Assembly: GCA_947174615.1 (NCBI GenBank)
Contig: CAMWJQ010000147.1
Coordinates: 1-8,759, forward strand
Reading direction: 5' to 3'
DNA from: an uncultured Lachnospiraceae bacterium
Lineage (GTDB): Bacteria > Bacillota > Clostridia > Lachnospirales > Lachnospiraceae
DNA length: 8,759 nt
The position numbers and the translations under genes are program-made. The notes under the pieces were generated by a model. It searched no databases. It saw only the letters and a program-made list of their open reading frames with translations, and was not told the DNA's origin. Shown here in pieces: positions 1 through 7,800 of the stretch; the stretch's first letter is position 1, and each line of letters opens with the position of its first letter.

Positions 1-1088
1 CGATATTTGCAAGGGACATGGTTCTTTTTGAAGCGCTGAAAAAACGAGGTGTCGCACTTGCTGAAATCCGGGTGCGCACCATGACAGAAGGCGGTATCGC
101 AGGGGACGGATACTGGTATGAGTTTGGCGCACTGACCGGAAAACTTCCAGATGAGGACTATGTTGGCGTTATGGATCTGCTTGCGTCGGAGCTTGATGGA
201 AAGCCGTTTTATTATACACAAAAGATGTATGATATTACCGAGAAGCGGTTTGGGGATATCAGTGTCTTTGAATATTTTCTTGCACATTTCAGACAGGACA
301 AAATGAAGAAGTATCAGATCATACACAGGCTGATTCTCAATAATACTTTGGAGGCGCTGCCAGTCATAGAGCGGGCGGGGTGGCTCTCTGCGCCGAAAAA
401 ACGCGATGAAATGATTGAGTACGCCATGAGCGAAAAAAAGACGGAGGCATTAGCGTGGCTGCTGGACTATAAAAAACGCACTGCGGATCTGGCAGCGGAG
501 CAGAAAAAAGCCGAGAAAAAGATGATGCGTGAACTGAGCATGTCGCCGGATTCTGTGGCAGCAATGCGGAAATTGTGGCGCTATAAAAAGCGTGAGGATG
601 GTACTTTGGTCATATGCGATTATAAAGGAGATGCAGAGGTGGTTACAGTGCCGGAAAAGATTGGCAGAGCCGTTGTCACAGAGATTGCGAAACTGGCATT
701 CATCGGATGCAAAACCATAAAGCAGGTCCTGGTTCCCGGAACAGTCAAAACCATCGGACACCGCGCTTTTTTTAACTGTAAGCATCTGGAAAAAGTGACG
801 CTTTGCGAGGGCGTAACGGAAATCGGAACGCAGGCATTTGGCGCCTGTGACAGCTTAACAGAAATCAGGATACCGCAGTCTGTCGAGCGTCTGCTGACAA
901 CAGATGATGAACGTGGGAAATGCAATCCTGCACAGTGCAAAGATTATTATAGCTGTACGAACCGCTCCCACGAGATTTTCCCGAGAAATCTCCAAATGAC
1001 CATCTATTGCCCAAAGGGGAGCAAAACAGAGTCATTTTGCATCGAAAGAAAGTTTGCGTACAAGTGCGTCGAGGCAGAAGCTACATAA
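1..1088 (+). CDS. BspA-type leucine-rich repeat protein, 5' end outside window
   Basis: The frame is open to the first base of the window and reads codons before the first ATG at 18, so the true N-terminus is probably upstream; no start or signal peptide can be judged. Counting from the ATG at 18 (356 residues), residues 1-190 are mostly helical. They include a block around 65-95 (YYTQKMYDITEKRFGD and following) and a short ankyrin-like stretch near 131-156, then a Lys/Glu/Ala-rich linker at 157-172. Residues 218-286 hold three 23-residue LRR_5 (BspA/TpLRR) repeats with the pattern IGxxAFxxCxxLxxVxxP. A capping tail resembling the end of other BspA-type proteins follows at 328-352. The C-terminal 157 residues carry eleven cysteines. 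Many BspA proteins are surface proteins, but this subtype beside a MoxR-like ATPase is more likely cytoplasmic and may serve as a protein-binding partner of the ATPase; that is inference. The exact function is unknown. Confidence 0.8.
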   Translation, partial: IFARDMVLFEALKKRGVALAEIRVRTMTEGGIAGDGYWYEFGALTGKLPDEDYVGVMDLLASELDGKPFYYTQKMYDITEKRFGDISVFEYFLAHFRQDKMKKYQIIHRLILNNTLEALPVIERAGWLSAPKKRDEMIEYAMSEKKTEALAWLLDYKKRTADLAAEQKKAEKKMMRELSMSPDSVAAMRKLWRYKKREDGTLVICDYKGDAEVVTVPEKIGRAVVTEIAKLAFIGCKTIKQVLVPGTVKTIGHRAFFNCKHLEKVTLCEGVTEIGTQAFGACDSLTEIRIPQSVERLLTTDDERGKCNPAQCKDYYSCTNRSHEIFPRNLQMTIYCPKGSKTESFCIERKFAYKCVEAEAT

Positions 1089-1126
1089 AAGACAGGCAGT
1101 CGATATAGTATACAGTATGAATATGA

Positions 1127-1133
1127 TGGAGGA
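1127..1133 (+). promoter_or_regulatory. Ribosome binding site of the AAA+ ATPase gene
   Basis: TGGAGGA lies with its GGAGG core a few bases before the ATG at 1139, an ideal Shine-Dalgarno match that fixes this start. The 50-base gap after the LRR gene is AT-rich and has no visible terminator hairpin, which fits read-through from the upstream gene. Confidence 0.75.
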
Positions 1134-1138
1134 AAATA

Positions 1139-2650
1139 ATGAACATTAAGCAGGCAAAGGAAGATATCAAAAATGCGGTGTCCGCCTATTTGACAAAAGA
1201 TCAGTTTGGAAATTATGTGATTCCTGTTGAGCGGCAGCGCCCTGTGTTTTTGATGGGTGCACCGGGAATCGGCAAGACGGCGATTATGGAACAGATCGCG
1301 CAGGAGTTACAGATTGGTCTGATCAGCTATTCGATGACACATCACACGAGGCAGTCTGCGCTGGGACTTCCGTTTATCGTCAAGAAAAATTATGGCGGAG
1401 TGGATTACAGCATCAGCGAGTATACAATGAGCGAGATCATCGCGTCGATTTATGATCTGATGGAAGAGACTGGTTTGGAGGAAGGAATCTTGTTTCTGGA
1501 CGAGATCAATTGTGTCTCAGAGACCCTCGCGCCCTCGATGCTGCAATTCCTGCAGTATAAGACCTTTGGACGCCACTGTGTCCCCGGCGGGTGGATTGTC
1601 GTCACCGCGGGCAATCCGCCGGAGTACAACAATTCCGTGCGCGAGTTTGACATTGTGACATGGGACCGTCTCAAAAGGATGGATGTGGAGCCGGACTATG
1701 ACGTATGGAAAGAGTATGCCTACATCAAGGGCACACACCCTGCGATCACAACATATCTGGATGTGAAGAAGGATGATTTTTATAAGATTGAGACGACAGT
1801 GGACGGCAAAAGTTTTGTGACAGCGCGCGGCTGGAGTGACCTCTCTGATATGGTAAAGCTGTATGAACAAAAGGAGATTCCGGTTACGGAACAGCTGGTG
1901 ATACAGTATCTGCAGAATAAAAAGATTGCGAAGAGCTTTGCGGTGTACTATGATTTGTTTAAAAAGTACAGATCGGATTATCAGATTGACAAGATCATGG
2001 CAGGCAAGGCGGGCAAGGAGATTGTCAAGCGCGCAAAGGCGGCAAGATTTGACGAGCGCCTGTCGCTGCTGGGATTATTGATAGATGGTCTGGTGAGCGC
2101 AATCCGAGAGGCTTCCGCGCAGGAGGGGACCGTCCTGGAGCTGGTGGACTGTCTGAAACTGATGCGGGCGGATTTTGTCGTGGAGAAGGACTTTTCGGAG
2201 GTTGTCAGGCGGCGTATTGAGGCAGCGCAAAAGGCGATTTCAGTCGGAAAGAAGGCGGGCAATCTCTCCGCAGACCGCGAGTATGTGCTGAATCTCACAC
2301 TTGCTGCGCTGGACGAGCACTTAGGCTTGATTGTGCAGAAGCCGCCGGCGAGCGGAGACGCTGCTTTTAAGCTGCTCAAATCAGATTTTGACAAAAGAAA
2401 AAAAGCGCTCTCCAAGCTGACTGCTCAGACAGAAGCAGCGCTGACAAATGTGTTTCAATTCTGCGAGGAGGCATTTGAGGAGGGCAGCCAGGAGCTTTTA
2501 ATCCTGGTGACAGAGCTTACCATCAACAGTTACTCGGCGCATTTTATCAGTAAATATGGGTGCGAGGCGTATTTCAGGCATAACAAGGATATGTTGTTCA
2601 CAGAGCGGAAGAAGGATATTCTGGCGGAGATTGATGAGCTGATGAGATAA
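1139..2650 (+). CDS. MoxR-like AAA+ ATPase
   Basis: A 503-residue AAA+ ATPase of the MoxR-like group (AAA_5 type). Walker A is GAPGIGKT at residues 40-47. Walker B is ILFLDE at 117-122. Sensor 1 is the Asn of TAGNP at 156-160, and candidate arginine-finger residues lie in DRLKR at 176-180. The N-terminal AAA core spans about 1-240; the remaining half is helical and charged and carries no motif I recognise. MoxR-like proteins are ATP-driven chaperones that remodel or activate client proteins, commonly together with a vWA-domain partner. No vWA protein lies downstream here; the next gene is a chemoreceptor. The LRR gene ends 50 bases upstream, so both are probably cotranscribed and may act together in the cytoplasm. 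No signal peptide or membrane segment is seen. The family call is firm; the client is unknown. Confidence 0.9.
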   Translation: MNIKQAKEDIKNAVSAYLTKDQFGNYVIPVERQRPVFLMGAPGIGKTAIMEQIAQELQIGLISYSMTHHTRQSALGLPFIVKKNYGGVDYSISEYTMSEIIASIYDLMEETGLEEGILFLDEINCVSETLAPSMLQFLQYKTFGRHCVPGGWIVVTAGNPPEYNNSVREFDIVTWDRLKRMDVEPDYDVWKEYAYIKGTHPAITTYLDVKKDDFYKIETTVDGKSFVTARGWSDLSDMVKLYEQKEIPVTEQLVIQYLQNKKIAKSFAVYYDLFKKYRSDYQIDKIMAGKAGKEIVKRAKAARFDERLSLLGLLIDGLVSAIREASAQEGTVLELVDCLKLMRADFVVEKDFSEVVRRRIEAAQKAISVGKKAGNLSADREYVLNLTLAALDEHLGLIVQKPPASGDAAFKLLKSDFDKRKKALSKLTAQTEAALTNVFQFCEEAFEEGSQELLILVTELTINSYSAHFISKYGCEAYFRHNKDMLFTERKKDILAEIDELMR

Positions 2651-2655
2651 GGCGT

Positions 2656-2660
2656 GGAGG
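2656..2660 (+). promoter_or_regulatory. Ribosome binding site deciding the chemoreceptor start
   Basis: GGAGG lies five bases before the ATG at 2666. The longest open frame begins at a GTG at 2654, but that codon overlaps the Shine-Dalgarno sequence and has no good site of its own. The ATG at 2666 is therefore the better start and gives a normal Lys/Arg-led membrane anchor. The site sits in a 15-base gap after the ATPase stop codon, consistent with translational coupling. Confidence 0.8.
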
Positions 2661-2665
2661 TACAG

Positions 2666-4735
2666 ATGAAAAGAACAAGTATTTTTAGGCAGCTGCTTCT
2701 GCCGATGATTGTGATCGTATGTGCGCTGGCAGTCATTTTGACCGGGATTGTCGTATCGATTTTTGTGAGGGCGTATGGGCAGGAGATCTACGGCAGGAGT
2801 CAGGATAAGTCTCAGCTTGTATCCGGTGAGATTGCTACATTTCTGGACGGCGCGTACACGATCACGGAAGAGCTGTCTGTCAATCCCAGTATTTTGACGA
2901 TGGATACAGCGGTGCAGACCCCGATCCTGGAGGATTGTGTCCGGCGTAATCCCTATCTGGAGCTGCTCTATATCCAGGGAACAGACGGTATGCAGACCGG
3001 GCGCTCGTCGGGAGAGCTGGCAGACCGGTCTACGAGATGGTGGTTTGTGCAGATGATGGAGCAGCAGCAGGCATTCGTCTCAAAGTCCTATTATTCAGTC
3101 AATACTGGGATGCCTTGTGCCTCGATCTTTTTTCCGATGTATCAGGGAGAGGTCTTTGCTGGAATCTTTGCGGTGGATTTGAGACTGGATTATCTGCAAA
3201 GTCAGATTGAGAAATTCTCAGATGTAGAGAATGGGGAGTATTCTTTTGTCATTGACGGGGAAGGGGTGGTGGTTGCCCATCCGGACAGTACACAGATCGA
3301 GGAGCTCTACAATTATAAGCAGATGACCAAGACCGTGTCGAGCAAGAATGCGGCAGGTCAGCCGCTTGTTGGCGCCGATGGCAGCATCGCGACAGAAGAA
3401 CAGCAGATTGTGATTTCTGAGGATTACCAGAGGATTATCTCGGATGTCATGGCTGGAAATACTGGCAGCGGCAGGATTCGGAATGAGGGAGAATCCTATA
3501 TTGTGAGCTATGCGTCCATCCCGCTCAAGGGAGCGTCGGATTCATGGTCTGTCATCACACTCCACAGAGAGGTTTCTGCGATGGCGCCAATTTATCGAAT
3601 GATCGCTGTTGCGGTAGTGGTGGCTGTCGTGATCATTGCGGCTGCGATCGTGGTGACTGCGATGCTGGCGCGCAGGCTGACCAGACCGATTGTTGCGATT
3701 ACAGAGCTGGTCAGAAATGCCTCAGACGGCGATTTTACGGTACAGGCAGAGGAGAACGGCACGAATGAGATTGGTGTACTGTCGAAGAGTCTGAATAAAA
3801 TGACGGGCAAACTCTCAGCGCTCCTGACGAAAATTGCAACGATTGCCGGGGAGGTTGTGGAGAGTTCGGAACATTTAAACCAGATTGAGGGGCATATGGA
3901 TGCGGCAAGTCAGGCAGTGCGGGAGATCCTCGACGGCTCCAACGCGCAGGATGTGGATGTGCAGCATGTTGTCATGCAGCAGGAGGCGCTCGGAGATAAG
4001 TTCGGACAATTGCAGCAGAAGAGTGTATTGTTATTAGAAGATGCACAGAACACGATCGCTTCCGGGGAAAATGGGATGCAGTGTGTCGAAGAGCTCAAGC
4101 AGCAGAATGAGATCACATCAAACGGGATGGCAGATGCCTATGCGAAGATTGCGACATTAGAAGAGCAGTCGCAGAAAATATCGGGCATTTTGAGTACGAT
4201 CGATGAGATTGCCGCACAGACAGGACTGCTTGCCCTGAATGCATCAATCGAGGCAGCGCGCGCAGGAGAGCATGGCAGAGGGTTCTCGGTGGTGGCAGAG
4301 TCCATCGGAAAGCTGGCAGCAGACTCCTCATCCGCTACGGTGGATATTGAGAAAATCATTGCAGAATTATGCAGGGAGATTGCAGACGTGGTGGCAAATA
4401 TAGAGTCCATTCGTTTACGTGTGGCAGGGCAGGCGCTGATGGTTGACCGGGTTCAGGAAACCTTTGCAGACTTTCGCGGGCTGGCGGAAAAAACAAGGGA
4501 ATCGGTGCAGAGTATGGAGGCGCTGATCGTAGAGATGCGTGACTGTGATCGTTCTGTGGGCGATGCCGTGGAGAGGATTCGGGAGATCTCGACAAACACA
4601 GCAGGATTGACGCAGCGGGTGGCAGATTCTCTCGTGGACCAGCTCAGGGGAATTCGTCAAGTGGCAGAGTCCATTGAACATCTGTCAACTGTTTCCGGGG
4701 AAATGAAGCAGGAGATGACGAAGTTTCAGATGTGA
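2666..4735 (+). CDS. Methyl-accepting chemotaxis protein with dCache sensor
   Basis: A 689-residue transmembrane chemoreceptor that should pass ligand binding outside the cell to a CheA/CheW array. Order, counted from the ATG at 2666: short basic N-terminus, membrane segment about 11-34, extracellular double-Cache-like region about 35-311, second membrane segment about 312-334 (rich in Val, Ala and Ile), HAMP about 335-384, then a long coiled-coil signalling hairpin. The conserved tip lies at 512-546 (LLALNASIEAARAGE, then GRGFSVVA), with roughly 150 residues on each arm. No CheR-binding NWETF-type pentapeptide ends the protein. The sensor keeps part of the amino-acid-binding pattern of dCache_1AA domains: R124, W126, F127, Y142 and D171 (see findings). 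The tip has Ala and Gly where E. coli Tsr has the trimer-contact residues F373 and N376. The gene starts 15 bases after the ATPase stop, so it probably shares its mRNA. The ligand is unknown. Confidence 0.94.
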   Translation: MKRTSIFRQLLLPMIVIVCALAVILTGIVVSIFVRAYGQEIYGRSQDKSQLVSGEIATFLDGAYTITEELSVNPSILTMDTAVQTPILEDCVRRNPYLELLYIQGTDGMQTGRSSGELADRSTRWWFVQMMEQQQAFVSKSYYSVNTGMPCASIFFPMYQGEVFAGIFAVDLRLDYLQSQIEKFSDVENGEYSFVIDGEGVVVAHPDSTQIEELYNYKQMTKTVSSKNAAGQPLVGADGSIATEEQQIVISEDYQRIISDVMAGNTGSGRIRNEGESYIVSYASIPLKGASDSWSVITLHREVSAMAPIYRMIAVAVVVAVVIIAAAIVVTAMLARRLTRPIVAITELVRNASDGDFTVQAEENGTNEIGVLSKSLNKMTGKLSALLTKIATIAGEVVESSEHLNQIEGHMDAASQAVREILDGSNAQDVDVQHVVMQQEALGDKFGQLQQKSVLLLEDAQNTIASGENGMQCVEELKQQNEITSNGMADAYAKIATLEEQSQKISGILSTIDEIAAQTGLLALNASIEAARAGEHGRGFSVVAESIGKLAADSSSATVDIEKIIAELCREIADVVANIESIRLRVAGQALMVDRVQETFADFRGLAEKTRESVQSMEALIVEMRDCDRSVGDAVERIREISTNTAGLTQRVADSLVDQLRGIRQVAESIEHLSTVSGEMKQEMTKFQM

Positions 4736-4781
4736 CAGTCAACATATATAAAGAAGTGCAATAGAATATGAGTGGAATATC

Positions 4782-4810
4782 TTGTGATGGCAACTGAATC
4801 GTGCTAGAAT
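4782..4810 (+). promoter_or_regulatory. Candidate sigma-A promoter with extended -10 for the hybrid kinase
   Basis: A -35-like TTGTGA (4782-4787, four of six to consensus) is followed after exactly 17 bases by TAGAAT (4805-4810, five of six). The -10 is preceded by TGC, giving the extended -10 form TGnTAGAAT. Transcription would start near 4817, leaving an untranslated leader of about 69 bases before the ATG at 4886. The kinase is thus likely to have its own promoter apart from the chemoreceptor operon. The assignment rests on pattern alone. Confidence 0.6.
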
Positions 4811-4870
4811 ATATAAAAGGTAAAGTTGGTGTACAAATGTGCAGTTGCTTATACAGTGACAGCATACCAT

Positions 4871-4875
4871 AGGAG
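4871..4875 (+). promoter_or_regulatory. Ribosome binding site deciding the hybrid kinase start
   Basis: AGGAG lies ten bases before the ATG at 4886. The open frame extends upstream to a TTG at 4826, but that would add 20 residues without a matching ribosome site and place non-hydrophobic sequence before the basic MKRKK leader of the first membrane segment. The ATG is preferred, although the spacing is slightly long. Confidence 0.7.
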
Positions 4876-4885
4876 TAATTTAGTT

Positions 4886-7800
4886 ATGAAGAGAAAGAAG
4901 TCGTTACAGGATGTTTTAATTGTTGTATTTCTGCTGGTGGCAGTGGTCATTTTATTCTGCTGGTTTACGGCGCAGAACAGTGTCCGAATGGAAGAGCGGA
5001 ATAAAAGTTATGCGTCAGATTCGGCACGCCAGACCATGACGAGAATCAATGAAGAAATGAACAACGGGCTTGCACTGATTACGACATATGCATATTTTAT
5101 CGGTGAGGGACTTAACAAACCTGTGATTGATGAACAACTTTTACGGGAAATAGAACATAATGCCCTGTTTGATGCAGTGCTCTTTACGGACTCGTCCGGC
5201 ACGAATCACACTTCCGACGGACGTACTTCTGATGCGTCGGACAGGGATTATTATCAAAATGGAATGCGTGGAGAGCGCGGTATTGCGGTCATCCTTGATT
5301 CCTTCTTTTTTAATGAGACAATGGTGAGTTTCTATGCGCCGGTGCGCTATCAGGGTGAGATTATCGGTGTGCTTCGCGGTTCCTATCTGGCGGAAGAGTA
5401 TTTGAAGGACATGCTGACCACCACCTATTTTGGAGAGGCGGCGGATGTGTATCTGTGCATGTCAAACGGCAGGGCGATTGCAAGCTCTGACGGCAATATC
5501 TATGAGGAAGATTTGCTTCATGCTTTGGTGAGCAACCATGTGATAGACAGTCAGGCAGCCAAAGATGCGAAGGGAATCTTTGCACATGGCGGAGAAGGAT
5601 CATTTATCTGCGAGCAGGGCTATAAGACAGACAATATCTGTGCAACGCATCTTTTGGATCATGATTTTGTTCTGGTACAGACCTTTCCCAAAAGTGTGAC
5701 ACAGCGCATGATCAGGGATGAAAATATTGTAGGAATCCAGCTGGAGGTGATGCTGATCATCCTGTTTGTCCTCTATATCATTATCTTGATTGTCCGCGCG
5801 GGCAGGGAGAAGAGGCTGCTGGAGAACGAAAATCGGGAGATGGGGCATATCATTCAAGGAATTATGACCTTGTTTGAGCGGTTTGCCCTTGTTGATCTCG
5901 ACGCGGGAACCTATCAGTATCTGGCAGGAACGAGGGCGGAGGACAGCACGCTGAGTACGTTCGGACCGTATGAGAATCTGACAGCGCATCTTTGTTCTAT
6001 CATGATTGATGAGGAGGAGCGCGAGGAATTTACCCGGATGATAGACAAAGAAGCGCTCGTTCAGGTGCTGACGGAGCAGAGCGATGTGCGCTTTGAGCGT
6101 CATGTGCTGCGCAATGGTAAGCCGGAGTGGGAGCATATGAATATCATTTGTCTGAAGAGGAGCGAAGGCAGGGCAGTCAAGGCGCTGATTATACGCCAGA
6201 ATATCACAGAGGTCAAGGAAAAAGAGCTGGAGATTCAGGAGCAAATGTTCTTGGCGAGCCGCAAAGAACGGCAGTACCAGCTTGCGATTATGTCCAAATC
6301 CATTTATACATATGAGTTTAACTTGTCGGAAGATTTAATAGTGCACGATATTCTGCGCACAGTGGACGGGCAAGAGATATCCATGCTTGGCAGGATGGGA
6401 CTCCGTGCGCCGTGCAGGGCTTCTGAGTGGTTTGCGTGCCGCAGAAGATATGTCGCGGAGGAATCGCTTGAAGATTATAATACAGTGGTAAATATAGCGC
6501 ATTTAAAGGAATGCTTTGCAGCTGGTGAGGCGGAGGTGAGCGTAGAGTATTGGGGCAGGGATCTCGATGAACAGGAAATCTGTGTACGTCAGTCGTTTCT
6601 TATGACACAGGACGACAGGACAGGCGATATCATGGTCATGGTGGTGAAAAAGGAGATCACCGAGAGTGTCAAAAAACAGCGCGAACAGACACAGGCATTA
6701 CAGGATGCTTTGATGCAGGCGCAGCATGCAAACCGGGCGAAGACAACATTTTTGTCCAATATGTCACACGATATCCGTACACCGATGAACGCGATCATTG
6801 GATTTACCACGATTGCAGTGAGTCATATTGACAACAAAGACCAGGTGAGGGACTGCTTACAGAAGGTTCTTTCCTCCAGCAATCATTTGCTCAGCCTGAT
6901 CAATGATATTCTTGACATGAGCAGAATAGAGAGCGGGAAGGTGCAGATCAAGGAACAGGAGTGTAACATTTCTGAGTTGATGCATAATCTGGTCAATATT
7001 ATCCAGCCGCAGGTGAAAGCGAAGCAGTTGGAGCTGTTTATTGATACCTTTGAGATTGTGAATGAGGACGTGATTGCCGATGCGCTGAAATTGAATCAGG
7101 TATTTATCAATCTCCTGAGCAATGCTGTGAAGTATACGCCGGCAGGCGGCAGCATCGCGTTTCGTATCATGCAGAAAACGACATTTCGTCATGGTTACGG
7201 CGATTATATCTTTATCATTAAGGATAATGGCATTGGGATGTCCGAGGAATTTGTCGAGCATATTTTTGAGCCGTTTGAGCGGGAGTCTACGGTGACGCGA
7301 TCCGGCATTCAGGGAACTGGGCTTGGTATGGCGATCACGAGAAACATTGTGGAGATGATGGGGGGAACGATCAGCGTCGATAGTGAAATTGGCAAGGGAA
7401 GCAGCTTCACCGTAGAGATTTCCTTAAAGCTGCAGGATGTAGAGCGGAATGCGGCACAGATCAAGGAGCTGGACGGTCTGCGGGCGCTGGTAGTAGACGA
7501 TGATTTTCATGTCTGTGACAGTGTGAGCAAGATGCTCAAACAGATCGGAATGCGTTCGGAGTGGACAACGTCGGGCAGAGAGGCGGCATACCGCGCTCAG
7601 ATGGCGTATGAGGAGGGCGATGCTTTTCACACGTATATTATCGACTGGCAGATGCCGGAGACAAGCGGTGTGGAAACAGCCAGAAGGATTCGCAGTGTAG
7701 CGGGAAGCGATGCGCCGATTATCATTCTGACGGCGTATGACTGGTCGGATATCGAGGAGGAGGCAAAATCTGCGGGGGTGACTGCATTCTGCGCGAAGCC

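Larger units (their letters stand above)
4736..4885 (+). other. Intergenic region between chemoreceptor and hybrid kinase
   Basis: This 150-base AT-rich gap is the longest in the window. It contains the candidate promoter described separately and the kinase ribosome binding site. I see no GC-rich hairpin with a T-run after the chemoreceptor stop, so any termination there is not of the obvious intrinsic type. No small gene with a credible start was found. Confidence 0.6.

Noticed and set aside
1098..1126. Possible promoter (TATAGT or TATGAT with a GTATAC palindrome) before the ATPase gene
   Set aside because: No -35 element at a fitting distance was found; AT-rich gaps give such matches by chance.
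1981..2415. Minus-strand open frame of 144 codons inside the ATPase gene
   Set aside because: Ser/Ala/Arg-rich antisense shadow of the coding strand, with no domain resemblance.
2654..2665. GTG at 2654 as the start of the chemoreceptor
   Set aside because: It overlaps the GGAGG ribosome site that fits the ATG at 2666; the four added residues (MEVQ) have no support.
4826..4885. TTG at 4826 as the start of the hybrid kinase, adding 20 residues
   Set aside because: No ribosome site precedes it, it lies only about nine bases after the predicted transcription start, and AGGAG before the ATG at 4886 gives a normal basic membrane-anchor start.
4831..4885. Hairpin or riboswitch in the kinase leader
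   Set aside because: Only short imperfect pairings (such as TGCT with AGCA) can be drawn; nothing matches a known leader element.
5600..6244. Long minus-strand open frame of 214 codons inside the kinase gene
   Set aside because: It lies entirely antisense to well-conserved kinase sequence, has no recognisable domain and shows the His/Leu/Gln-rich composition typical of antisense shadows.
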